A stretch of DNA of 64,000 bases from positions 1,736,001 through 1,800,000 of the forward strand of contig OZ251235.1 of assembly GCA_965240325.2 (NCBI GenBank), given 5' to 3'. A program made the translations under genes and the position numbers. Below, piece by piece: positions 51,231 through 60,591 of the stretch; positions within the stretch are counted from its first letter, which is position 1; each line of letters begins with the position of its first letter. The notes under the pieces were generated by a model that saw only the letters and a program-made list of their open reading frames with translations, had not been told where the DNA came from and did not search any database. The DNA comes from Rebecca billardiae RCC1528. Lineage: Eukaryota; Haptophyta.

Positions 51231-53451
51231 CAAGGGAGTCAAGGGTGCCCGCGCCCCAGTGGCGCGCTCGGCGGATGTTGGCACACAGATTTTTGCCCGC
51301 GGCCTGCGGCGGGCGGCGGCGAGGGCGTGCTCCGGTGGCGGAGCGAGCGCACGGGGCACGGCGCTGCGGGCGCGGATGTGCCCGCGAAGCCGGCGCGTGC
51401 GGACGGGCAGTTGCGGGAGAGCATATGGCGCCCTCCTGCGCCGCGCGACTTGCGCCACGCCTCTTTCGCCTCGGCTCAGAGCAGCGCGCACGCACGCGCC
51501 GCCTCAAGGCCAGCCTTGCCGCGCCGCAGCCGGCCGCGCGCGCGCCGTGCGCGGCGTGGTCGGGAAGGAGCGGGCGCTGCTGCCGGGCGAGATGGCGACA
51601 TCGCGTGCGCACGCCATGCCGCCCCGTGGCGCCGCGAAAGGGCACGAGAACGGATCCGCACAGCTGTTGACGAGTGCTGATTACTTGTCGTGCCTGAAGC
51701 CAGACCTGAGCTCGAAGAAGATGATGAAAGAGCATCAGCGCGAGGAAAGCGTCGCACCCAGCACTTCTGCATGACCACGCGGTGATGAACATTCATGTAA
51801 GAGTAGCCCGCGTGCCCGTCTGGCACTGTTCTGTGTCTCAATGATCGTCCCGCCAAGGGTCACGACCGCGAGGCCGTGCACACCATTTGTGACAAGTCAA
51901 AGAGGCATGCAAACGGACCGACGACGCACTCGTCAAGGCGTGGCGGGGCGGCATGGCGTGCGCACATGATGTCGCCATCTCGCTCGGCAGCAGCGCCCGC
52001 TCCTTCCCGACCACGCCGCGCACGGCGCGCGCGCGGCCGGCTGCGGCGCGGCAAGGCTGGCCTTGAGGCGGCGCATGCGTGCGCGCTGCTCTGAGCCGAG
52101 GCGAAAGAGGCGTGGCGCAAGTCGCGCGGCGCAGGAGGGCGCCATATGCTCTCCCGCAACTGCCCGTCCGCACACGCCGGCTTCGCGGGCACATCCGCGC
52201 CCGCAGCGCCGTGCCCCGTGCGCTCGCTCCGCCAGCGGAGCACGCCCTCGCCGCCGCCCGCCGCAGGCCGCGGGCAAAAATCTGTGTGCCAACATCCGCC
52301 GAGCGCGCCACTGGGGCGCGGGCCAAGGGTAGTAAGGGTGAGCAACTCCGCTGGCGACAGCCGCGAAGGTCGGCAGCCCTCTGTTTGCCGCGAGCGGAGC
52401 GGAGCGAGTGCTATCAGCGGCGGAGGGCGCTGAGGCCGCGCACGGCGTGAGGCGCGGCGTCGGCCGAGTCGGTCCGCGGAGGATGCGCGGCGCTCGGCCC
52501 GCTGCGCAGCGGCAGTGCGCCTCACTTTGCCCCGAGCGCCGTCCTCCGCGTCGCCTCCTTCCCGCCTTGGAGCAGCACGCATGTGCGCGCTGCCACCTTG
52601 AAGGCGGCACGGGCTTGCTCAGACGACCGCGCGCGCGTGGCGCGCGACTTGGTCGGCTGCGCGCGCGCGCCGCCGCGGTGCAAGGTAGCGCCACCACATG
52701 CGCGCGCCGTGCCCGCGCGAGCCTTTGCTCACGGCCATCTCATGAGCGTAGTGCTCGCTTGTCTGCTTGCTCTCACGAATGATTTGCTGTGCCTCACGCT
52801 GGCACTCGTCGGGTCGATCAGCGAGGTGTTGAGTGACATTGGATACCCAGGACGAAGGCCTAGTCTTGTCTATTCCTTCTCAGCACGAATGCAAGTGGAC
52901 GCTAAGGCTCCGCATCGATGGTACCAACACTCACGCCGCTGTCTTTTCCAGCTTCCCGTCAGTCCGCAAGTCGGATGCCAAGCAGCATTCGACATGTGTG
53001 TGAGGTCGCACTCAGGTCCGCGCACACGCTCTCGCGCTGGCACGGCGCGCGCATGCGGCGGCGCTACCTTGCACCGCGGCGGCGCGCGCGCGCAGCCGAC
53101 CAAGTCGCGCGCCACGCGCGCGCGGTCGTCTGAGCAAGCCCGTGCCGCCTTCAAGGTGGCGGCGCGCACATGCGTGCTGCTCCAAGGCGGGAAGGAGGCG
53201 ACGCAGCGGACGGCGCTCGGGGCAAAGTGAGGCGCACTGCCGCTGCGCAGCGGGCCGAGCGCCGCGCATCCTCCGCGGACCGACTCGGCCGACGCCGCGC
53301 CTCACGCCGTGCGCGGCCTCAGCGCCCTCCGCCGCTGATAGCACTCGCTCCGCTCCGCTCGCGGCAAACAGAGGGCTGCCGACCTTCGCGGCTGTCGCCA
53401 GCGGAGTTGCTCACCCTTACTACCCTTGCGCGGGCACCCTTGACTCCCTTG
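51231..53451. mobile_element. Composite foldback element (inverted repeat 2) interrupted by a second foldback
   Basis: The ends CAAGGGAGTCAAGGGTGCCC (51231-51250) and its inverse at 53432-53451 close the structure. The left arm of the outer element is 51247-51626 plus its end; the right arm is 51944-52323, with a 317-bp spacer. The right arm's own end was displaced by insertion of inverted repeat 3 and resumes at 53429 (CGCGGGCACCCTTGACTCCC). Arms are about 380 bp and nearly identical by eye. No flanking target-site duplication is clear for the outer element. No transposase inside; probably non-autonomous. Confidence 0.8.
52324..53428. mobile_element. Foldback element (inverted repeat 3) inserted into inverted repeat 2
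   Basis: Arms 52324-52721 and 53031-53428 are 398 bp each with a 309-bp unique spacer. Ends are CAAGGGTAGTAAGGGTGAGC and its inverse. It is flanked by CGCGGGC on both sides (52317-52323 and 53429-53435), a 7-bp target-site duplication, or 8 bp if the last G is counted. The end sequence resembles that of the outer element (CAAGGG-AGT-AAGGGTG), so both belong to one family. CARGGG-type ends with 7-8 bp duplications recall hAT elements. Confidence 0.8.
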
Positions 53452-53576
53452 CCAGTGGCAAGCAAGGAAGGACTCTTCTCCCGGACTCCAAAGTCCAGCC
53501 GGCGGCAGTCCATCGTCAGCCAGTCAGCAGTCCTGTCAGCCACCGATTCGCGCATCAGAATAAAGGCGAACGTGGC

Positions 53577-54312
53577 ATGGCGCCGGCCGCTGGCTCGGGC
53601 ATGTCGATCAAGGAGTGGCTTCTTCAGCTCAAGGCGTTCGCGTCGTCGTGGTGGTATCCGTTCGCAGTTGGCACGTTGAGCTGCCTCAACACCTTCACCA
53701 TCTTCCTGTCTGGTGAGTGCGCTGCGCCAAACGGGCGACGGATCGAGTTGGTCGACCGCCGCGGCCGCGATCGCCCTTCTCGGCCTCCGGCTATCACGCT
53801 CATCACGCCACCCACCGTCCACGTGACTCGCCCGAATCGCAGGTCCACTGGTGATCCTGTACGTTGCGGGCGTCCTCGCGAACGGCGCCAAGCTGCAGCG
53901 CCGCATGGTCGCCGCGCTTGCCAACGCGCTCGGGACGACCATCGGGGCGGCCATGCTGGTGCACCTCATCGACCAGCATGGCGTGGATGCCGTGCTGAAC
54001 GCGTTCCCGTCCATCTTCGGCTCGAAGCACTGGGACCGCTCAAAGGAGCTGATCGACGCGTACGGCTTCGTGGGCACGGTCGTGGTGTCGGCCATGCCGA
54101 TCGTGCTCCACCCAGCTGTGATCTTTGCAATGACGGCGGGGATGTCTCGCGCCAGCCTGCTGACCGCGGTGATGGTGGGCAGGACGATCAAATACACGCT
54201 GATGGCGCAGCTCGCCGTCGGTGCGCCGCATCTGCTGCGCTTCTTCGGCCACCGGGGCGAAGTGCAGGCGCCCCCGCCGAAGGGCGCTGCCAGCAAGCGG
54301 AAGGGCACATGA
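53577..54312 (+). CDS. DedA/VTT (YqaA)-like membrane protein
   Basis: Exons are 53577-53712 and 53843-54312 (intron 130 bp, GTGAGT...CGCAG; the Gly codon is split), giving 201 aa. Start is MAPAAGSGMSIKEWLLQLKA. Hydrophobic segments: YPFAVGTLSCLNTFTIFLSG joined to PLVILYVAGVLANG, then ALANALGTTIGAAMLVHLID, ELIDAYGFVGTVVVSAMPIV with LHPAVIFAMTAGMSRASLLT, and AVMVGRTIKYTLMAQLAVG. The order (short amphipathic loop, YGF, P..L.P...F...AG, GR..KY) fits small DedA/SNARE-associated proteins of the YqaA type. Homologues include lipid scramblase-like VTT proteins. The tail is Lys-rich (GAASKRKGT), possibly for ER retention. The nested foldback element ends 125 bp upstream. Confidence 0.65.
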
Positions 54313-54848
54313 GGAGGAGCAGGGTTCCATGCAGACCATGTGGCATGTGCCATGTCAAGCGCAGCTGAGGCGGAGCAGTGAGTGCGCTGCGCGTGCATGC
54401 GTGCTCTGGGGACCACCAAAGTCCAAACTGGCGTCGGCACTCTCTGGCTCTGCCGCTCTGACGACTTACGGGCCACCGGCCAGCGAGCGGCCGCCCAGCT
54501 ATCGCGGCCCGCGCGGGCCGCGGGCAATCCAGGCGCATAGCATGTCACCGGCGCTGGCCCATGGCCATCCGGCAGGGGCCTCAGAGTATGGGTGACTCCT
54601 AGGCCGGCCTACTGCACGGCAGTCCAACCGACAGTACTTTGTCAATAATGATATACGATTCATGTCAATGATCATCATTGAAGTCTCGCGCGTGAACTAA
54701 TACTCGGTGGATGCCAACGAGTAGGCCGGCGGCGTGATGGCCCGGCGGCGGGGCCGCCGCGGGCGGCGGGCTCGACTGATAAAGCCGGCGGAACCGATGA
54801 TAGCCGAAATCTTGTCACTGACGACACTCTGTTGGCAGCTGTAGCCGA
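54313..54848. other. Intergenic, no gene seen
   Basis: Spacer between convergent genes. A short AT-rich stretch lies at 54636-54710. No supported feature. Confidence 0.6.
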
Positions 54849-55868
54849 TCAAGCAGACGCTGGCGCCGAAGAATCTTCGGGATCTGCGGAGTCGCCTGAT
54901 GATGCCGGCGGCGGACGATTGAGCAGCAGCTCGCTCTCCCTGCTGCGTTGTGCCAGCACCGGCACGAGCTGCGCCGTGAAGACGAGCAGTGCTCCCAGGA
55001 GAGTCGACCACGGGGGCACCTTGCTGCTCGAAGGCACAAACGCCGCCTGCAGGACGATCGACCCCAGCAGGTCGCAGCCCACCATCTGCACGGTGGCGAG
55101 TGCCGGCCGACCAGCCTTTGTCTCGCGGCTTGCGATGGCCTGTGCAGCATGGATGGCCAGGCCGAGTAACCCCACGCTGCACATGATCACCCACGTGCCC
55201 GCCGAAGATGGCCGCGCCCACACTGGCGACTGCGTGACGACCGCGGCCGCGGGTACACCGAACAGCTGACCAAGGGCGGTGGCGACCACGACGACTTGTG
55301 GATGCACTTTGTGTACACGAGTGAGGTAGCGCATGGCCACAAAGCCAGCAGCCATGGCCAGCGCACAGCCGAGGGCGCACGTGATGCCCGAGATGTAGCT
55401 ACCAGCAGCTGCGTCCTGCCCCGCCGACGTGGGATCGGCGGCAAGCGCAACTCCGCTGATAGTCAGGGCGGCAGCGAGTGCATCGTGCGACGCCAGAGGC
55501 TCGCCGAGCACTGCCCATCCGATCGCAGCAGCAAAGAGCGGCATGGATGCCATGATCGTAGACGCCACGGGCAGGGACAGGAAAGTCACCGAAAAGAAGT
55601 AGAGTGGGCCAGCAGCACACGCGCAAGCCGCGCGTGCGAGCAGCACTGGCCAGTGCTGAATCGCCTGGCGCGGAGCCGCCTGCGATACGTGGAGCGCCGG
55701 TGGAACGGCAAGCGCGACGGTGACGACGGCCCTGGCAGTCAGGCATTGGAGCGCACTCGCGCCAAAGCGCTGATCGCCCAATTTGACCAGGAGGGAAAGC
55801 AAGGCATAGCCAAAGCCCACGAAGGGGAACACAGCCGCTGCCGCAAGCGAGACCCCCGGGGTCGGCAT
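54849..55868 (-). CDS. EamA/DMT-family transporter
   Basis: A 339-aa protein with about ten hydrophobic segments in two EamA halves. Half 1: AAAVFPFVGFGYALLSLLVK, ARAVVTVALAVPPALHV, AACACAAGPLYFFSVTFLSL, VASTIMASMPLFAAAIGWAV with the family's LGEPLASHDALAAALTISGV. Half 2: GITCALGCALAMAAGFVAMR, VVVVATALGQLFGVPAA, GTWVIMCSVGLLGLAIHAAQ, ATVQMVGCDLLGSIVLQAAF and LLGALLVFTAQLVPVL. The substrate is unknown; DMT members move metabolites such as nucleotide sugars or amino acids. Start is ATG at 55868. The C-terminal tail is polar and Ser/Asp-rich. Confidence 0.85.
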   Translation of the reverse strand: MPTPGVSLAAAAVFPFVGFGYALLSLLVKLGDQRFGASALQCLTARAVVTVALAVPPALHVSQAAPRQAIQHWPVLLARAACACAAGPLYFFSVTFLSLPVASTIMASMPLFAAAIGWAVLGEPLASHDALAAALTISGVALAADPTSAGQDAAAGSYISGITCALGCALAMAAGFVAMRYLTRVHKVHPQVVVVATALGQLFGVPAAAVVTQSPVWARPSSAGTWVIMCSVGLLGLAIHAAQAIASRETKAGRPALATVQMVGCDLLGSIVLQAAFVPSSSKVPPWSTLLGALLVFTAQLVPVLAQRSRESELLLNRPPPASSGDSADPEDSSAPASA

Positions 55869-56113
55869 CGTGCCGCGGGCGCTGTGCTTTCAGCACGGCA
55901 GCGCCTCCAGAGTCCAGAAACACGCGGGCGGGTCACTCTTGATCACGGCCCCGTCGTTTCTGTGATCCGCCATTCCCCCTTGCCAACCGGCATGCGTCCG
56001 GGCGCTCCCGGACCAGCCGCCAACTGTCGTCATATTTCCCATCGCGCGGTCAAGCCGGGGATCAATAGTAGGGGACGGCCTTGCCGACGCCAACATGCTC
56101 ACTCGCCTTTGAT

Positions 56114-56315
56114 TTGGTACCCATGCACTTCCTGTCTTCCTGGTGGGCCTGACGACGTCGACGACGACAACAACGACATCCACCATGGCGACCAATAACA
56201 TTATCAACGTGCTCACACCACTGCCACTGCTGCAAGCTTCGACCAGTACCGCACTACAGACCGGAATCCGAGAGCTGCGCCCTCGTGCCTGTGTCTTTAA
56301 ATCATAGAATTAGTA
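56114..56315 (+). repeat. Dispersed repeat, copy A
   Basis: Begins TTGGTACCCATGCACT and ends CTTTAAATCATAGAATTAGTA. It matches 57255-57450 with small indels. A degenerate 3' part is at 9798-9855. Confidence 0.8.
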
Positions 56316-56599
56316 GGGGGTTACAACATTCGGCTCATGAGGCAACACTATTAATAATCATCAATCAGATTCAGACCGCTCATCAGGCTACTTCATGGGT
56401 CTGAGTAGCTAGTTTATAATAGTGAACTGGCCTCTCTGTGGCTAAGCCTGATTATGAATAATAGGACGCTTACAAACTTGGTTGATGAAATTAATTTGTA
56501 CATCATAGACCACCAAGCGGCAAGCTGTCTCCGGTTGGTGAGCGAAGGCCAGTGTCAGTGACCACGCGCACCGCCTTCGCGGGCACGCAACTACCGCAG

Positions 56600-56690
56600 G
56601 CAACTACCGTGCATGATTCGCGGTAGTTGCACGCAACTACCGCACGCAACGTGCATGATTCGTCGCGAATCGTGCATGATTCGCGACGAA
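56600..56690. repeat. Two adjacent hairpins
   Basis: 56600-56630: GCAACTACCG, 11-base loop, CGGTAGTTGC. 56659-56690: TTCGTCGCGAATC, loop GTGCAT, GATTCGCGACGAA (13 bp perfect). Both contain TGCATGATTCG, the first in its loop and the second spanning loop and stem. Confidence 0.8.
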
Positions 56691-57254
56691 GATTCGCGAC
56701 GAGCGTGTGAGTCCGCCAGGTATGATACTGCTGATTAGGCGGCGATGATTTACCGTCGGAAGATTCGCGACGGTGTGTATCCGCCAGGTATGATACTCAC
56801 TCTATGATTTAACGACTGCTGATTAGGCGGCGATGAATTTTATGTATCTAGCTGTTCGGAACGAAGTAGCACCCGCTTGTTGTAGCGCGTTACAAGACTG
56901 CTGATTATTGCTCGCAGATTCTTCACCTAACTTTCAATATATCTGTGCAGCGCTAGTGTTCCCGATTGTTGAGTCGCATTGCTATGTGTTCTCATCCAAT
57001 GTGCATATGTTGCATATTATTGTGATTAGAAAGCGGCGGTGGCGCGAAGACTGTGTGGTTTACAGCTTGTGTCATTGTTCTTGTGAGAATTCTGCGTTTT
57101 TTAATGACCGCCATGAAGTTGTCATTAATTCCTACGAGCACTATCTGAGGTTGTTCATTGGCTGTTGCTAGCAATCTCGCATGATCTGTTGCAATCACGC
57201 CCGATCTGCGCTTCTTTGAGAATTTCCCAATAACTCGGAAGTTTGTAGTAGTAG

Positions 57255-57450
57255 TTGGTACCCATGCACTCTTCCTGGCGGGCCTGACTAGCTAGTGAGC
57301 TACGTCGACGACGACAACAACATCCACCATGGCGATCAACATCAACGTGCTCACACCACTGCCACTGCTGCAAGCTTCGACCAGTACCACGACAGACGAA
57401 TCAGGAGAGCTGCGCCCTCGTGCCTGTGTCTTTAAATCATAGAATTAGTA
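57255..57450 (+). repeat. Dispersed repeat, copy B
   Basis: Same family as 56114-56315, same orientation, about 940 bp apart. It ends 130 bp before the glycosyltransferase start. Confidence 0.8.
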
Positions 57451-57581
57451 AGGCGTGTCAACCGACAGTACATTTGTCAGTCACAGATGACAGTACACGT
57501 GTCTACTTTACAGTACAGTAAGCACTGTGAGTTCAGAGTGATGACACTAAGCTAACGTCACTCTGAACTTCAGGATGGACG

Positions 57582-59219
57582 ATGCGCGCACCTCCGCCGC
57601 CGGTCGTGCTGTTTGCTCTCGTCAGTCGCGTCTGCAGCTTACCATCATGGCCGTTCCAACGCTCGTCCATCCGGCACGACGTCGCCATTGCGCCGGCCTC
57701 CAACGGTACACGCGGCCGGCCACCCGGGGCGGAGGCCGGCATCGCTCTGAAGCGCGGTGTGTCCGTGCCGCGCAAGGAGCGGCCGACGCCGTGCAACGCG
57801 CGCACCCTCTTCCAGGTGGCGGAGGACATCGCAAGCGCCGGCGGAGTGCGCACGCGTACGCGGCCTGTACGTGTGTTCGTGTACGACCCGTTCGTGGTGG
57901 CGCGCGCCTGCGAGAACCGGCCGAGCGACACGTTCTGTGCCACGGGCCTGAGCCACTCGTCGTGTGGCAAGCGCCAGCGGCTGATGGGCGCGCTTGGTCG
58001 CCGGCTGAACCAGTCGAGCGCGCTCGTGCAGCGCACGCTCGATCCCAGCCGCGCTGATCTGTTCCTGCTCCAGTGCTACAGCCTCTCGCGCGACACGCGC
58101 GTCCCGGGGCTCGTCCACCTGAGCAGCCGCACCGCGCATCGGCACATGGTAGTGGCGGCGCGCACGTTCGAGCCTGCTGACCGGTGCGAGCTACGCACGC
58201 TGCGCCCCGTGCAGGTGTACAACCTGCAGCGCCCCGCGTACTGCGAGCTCGCGCCGCGCGGCTTCGACCTCTCCTCCCTGCCGTACCCTTCCGACGGGCC
58301 ACGCGACGAGGGCGCGCTGCGCGTCGGCCGCGCGCGCCCCGTGCTTGCCACTTTCATCGCCAACGTGCACGGCGGCGCGGCGGCGCTGCGGTACAACGTG
58401 CGGCGCGCGTGCCGCGCGCAGCTCCCCTCGCGCTGCACGCACGAGACGCCCAACCGCCTCAGCCACGCCGAGCTGCTCGCGCTCAAGGCGCGCTCGCTCT
58501 TCTGCCTCGAGGTGGCGGGCGACACGCCTTACAGACAGAGTCTCACTGAGTCCCTTCTGGCCGGCTGCGTGCCCGTGCTGCTCTCGGCGGAGATGGAGCC
58601 GTCGCTCGGGCTGTTCTGGCACGGCTGGCGCAACGCGTCGCGCGTGCGCGCCACGTGGCACGGCGGGAGCGAGTGGCCGCCGGACACGCCGCGCTCACGG
58701 AGGGGCCCGAAGCCGGTCGGCGCCGGCGGCGCGGCGCGCAAAGCCGCGGCCGAGGCGCGCTCCACTGCAGGCGCGCGCCGGCTCGGCGACGAGCCCGTGC
58801 TGGGGACGGCGGTGGCGGGGCCCGTGCGCACGGCTTCGGCGCGCCTGCCGCCCGCACAGCCCGGGGCCCCGCTCGAGCTCGCCGTGCGCTCGTTCGGAGA
58901 GCTGCTTGCGCGGCTTGAGGCGCTGCGCGACGACGGGGTCACGGTGCCGCGCATGCAGGCCGTGATCGCCCGGCACGCGCCCGCGCTGTGGTACGCGCTC
59001 GACCTGCGCGAACGCGGGCCGTCAGCGGGAGCTGCGGCGACGCGCGGGGGCGGCGACGGTGGCCCCGATGCACTCGACACGCTCTTTGCCACGGCTGCAG
59101 CGATTGCGGACCGGATGGATGCCGAGTGCAATCGTCCCAAGCAGAAGCGGGGTGCTGGCGGCCAGCAGCAATCCAGCATCACTATTCGTGACATTTCACT
59201 TCGGCTTCGCGCTAGATGA
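57582..59219 (+). CDS. Exostosin-family (GT47) glycosyltransferase
   Basis: A 545-aa protein. The N-terminus MRAPPPPVVLFALVSRVCSL is a signal or type II anchor for the Golgi. The exostosin domain runs from about 95: RPVRVFVYDPFVVARACENR, RTLDPSRADLFLLQCYSLSR, PVLATFIANVHGGAAALRYN, RSLFCLEVAGDTPYRQSLTE and SLLAGCVPVLLSAEMEPSLG. The last two form the nucleotide-sugar binding signature (F.L...G.....S.R......GC.PV). The C-terminus is Ala/Arg/Gly-rich with a final LEALRDDGVTVPRMQAVIAR. It probably adds a sugar to a cell-surface polysaccharide or glycoprotein; donor and acceptor are unknown. A small inverted repeat (GTTCAGAGTGA / TCACTCTGAAC) lies about 20-50 bp upstream of the start. Confidence 0.85.
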   Translation: MRAPPPPVVLFALVSRVCSLPSWPFQRSSIRHDVAIAPASNGTRGRPPGAEAGIALKRGVSVPRKERPTPCNARTLFQVAEDIASAGGVRTRTRPVRVFVYDPFVVARACENRPSDTFCATGLSHSSCGKRQRLMGALGRRLNQSSALVQRTLDPSRADLFLLQCYSLSRDTRVPGLVHLSSRTAHRHMVVAARTFEPADRCELRTLRPVQVYNLQRPAYCELAPRGFDLSSLPYPSDGPRDEGALRVGRARPVLATFIANVHGGAAALRYNVRRACRAQLPSRCTHETPNRLSHAELLALKARSLFCLEVAGDTPYRQSLTESLLAGCVPVLLSAEMEPSLGLFWHGWRNASRVRATWHGGSEWPPDTPRSRRGPKPVGAGGAARKAAAEARSTAGARRLGDEPVLGTAVAGPVRTASARLPPAQPGAPLELAVRSFGELLARLEALRDDGVTVPRMQAVIARHAPALWYALDLRERGPSAGAAATRGGGDGGPDALDTLFATAAAIADRMDAECNRPKQKRGAGGQQQSSITIRDISLRLRAR

Positions 59220-59505
59220 GTAGCATGTCGTCTTAAGGTCGGACCCTATTGTTGAACGGGCGAGGCTCCGTATTGTGAAACGGATATGCAGTTGTAGTAT
59301 TCTCTCTATGTAGCAGCAGGCTGATGACGCCGAGGCGATGGGACCATCGCGGCTACTGCCGTTTGCGCCTGGCCAAACAGGAGCGTCGTCCATCGAGCGG
59401 ATCGAGCCCAAGAACGTGGCCATAGAGACATCCGTGCTCGTGATGCGCACGTGGCACGGGCCGAGGCTGTCAGCTCGACGGCCGCCATGCGGGTCCACCC
59501 TCTCT

Positions 59506-60357
59506 TCAGGCCGCGCCCGCCGCGCAGGCTGCGGGCAGGAAGAGGAGCTGGCCGCAGAGCACGGCCGTGAGCAGCGCTGAGAGCACGTACGCCAACACCA
59601 GCCAGACGTCATCGCCGATCCGGACGATCGTCGTGCCCAGCCGGATCAGGCAGCCGACGAAGCGGAGGACGGTGGTGGCGGCGGAGAGCTGGCCGGTGCA
59701 CCCGTTCCGAGCGTTCAGCATGATCTGCGGCAGGTAGCCGCACAGCATCGACACCGGCTGCGCCTGCGCGATGAGTGGCTGATATTTCACCGGCAGCAGC
59801 CACAGGGCTGCATGCAGCGCCACGCCCACGCTCAGCGCGAGGACGGCATGCGCGAGGCCGGGGGGCTGCAGGACCCAGAAGATGGCGATGATCGCGAGAT
59901 TCTGCGCCGTGATGATCACGTTCTCGCCGTACGTGTCCCACGGGTACCCGAGCCGCGCGTGGTAGATGGCAAAGGACGAGTACATGGGTATCTCCGAGTA
60001 CGCGGCCGCGAGCGAGAGGCCCAGCACGGAGCGGTTGCGCACGAGCTTGACGATCTGCGGGAGCTTGAGGCAGAGCGATCCCAGCATGATGCCCGTGCCA
60101 AAGAGCATGGCCAGCAGCTTCTCGTGCTTCTCCGCCAGCGCGCGCAGCCCGCTCACCTGCTTGGGCTGGGCGACGGTGCGCCGAGCGGCCGGTGCTTCAG
60201 CACCACCGCGGAGTCGGGCGGCAGTCAAGACGAGCGGCCGCACAGTCGATGGCGCTGCATGCACCACCGACCGTGCATGCGCCGCCACGAAGCACGGGCC
60301 GGCGCAGCACAGCAACGCGATGCACGCGCGTCGCGTCGCGCCCTTCCTCGATAACAT
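59506..60357 (-). CDS. PQ-loop (MPDU1/SWEET-like) membrane protein
   Basis: Open to a GTG at 60414; the first ATG is at 60357, giving 283 aa. Residues 1-30 (MLSRKGATRRACIALLCCAG, then PCFVAAHARS) form a signal or bipartite plastid presequence, followed by a Ser/Arg-rich stretch ending RLRGGAEA. Seven hydrophobic segments follow. The two PQ loops are LCLKLPQIVKLVRNRSVLGL and MLCGYLPQIMLNARNGCTGQ. The layout and SLAAAYSEIPMYSSFAIYHA resemble MPDU1, which aids use of dolichol-phosphate sugars, and its plastid relatives. Targeting to a plastid is inference from the presequence. Confidence 0.8.
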   Translation of the reverse strand: MLSRKGATRRACIALLCCAGPCFVAAHARSVVHAAPSTVRPLVLTAARLRGGAEAPAARRTVAQPKQVSGLRALAEKHEKLLAMLFGTGIMLGSLCLKLPQIVKLVRNRSVLGLSLAAAYSEIPMYSSFAIYHARLGYPWDTYGENVIITAQNLAIIAIFWVLQPPGLAHAVLALSVGVALHAALWLLPVKYQPLIAQAQPVSMLCGYLPQIMLNARNGCTGQLSAATTVLRFVGCLIRLGTTIVRIGDDVWLVLAYVLSALLTAVLCGQLLFLPAACAAGAA

Positions 60358-60591
60358 GCCGCCGCGACGCCACCCGCTGCAGTCTGAACTGCACTGACGA
60401 GAATGACGATGCACAAAAGCGTCGTCAGATGATCAGTCATGATGAGTACGACAGTCGTATGATACTCTGCTCTATACTTCGTCATGTTCGGTTGCTGTTA
60501 CCGTCGTAGCGACGTAGTCGTAAGAACGTCACGGTCAGCACAATGCAGTCACCACTATATCAACACGGTGGCAGCAGTTCAATGTCTTCTG

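Larger units (their letters stand above)
51146..53576. other. Gene-free region filled by nested inverted-repeat elements
   Basis: Apart from about 85 bp on the left and 125 bp on the right, this stretch is occupied by the two long inverted repeats 51231-53451. The many open frames in the arms are Arg/Ala/Pro-rich and mirror each other between arms; none has a recognisable domain. Confidence 0.7.
55869..57581. other. AT-richer intergenic island with repeats and hairpins
   Basis: Lower GC than anywhere else in the window. It holds two copies of a 196-202 bp repeat (56114-56315, 57255-57450), two adjacent perfect hairpins (56600-56630, 56659-56690), and direct repeats with CCGCCAGGTATGATACT (about 56714 and 56780) and GCTGATTAGGCGGCGATGA. 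An 87-codon frame at 56908-57171 starts at TTG and shows no domain. No gene is supported. Confidence 0.6.

Noticed and set aside
51210-53230. Many open frames of 100-250 codons in the foldback arms
   Set aside because: They mirror each other between inverted arms, are Arg/Ala/Pro-rich and contain no domain; treated as by-products of the repeat.
56908-57171. 87-codon open frame in the AT-rich island
   Set aside because: It starts at TTG, lacks homology and lies among repeats; long frames are not surprising there.
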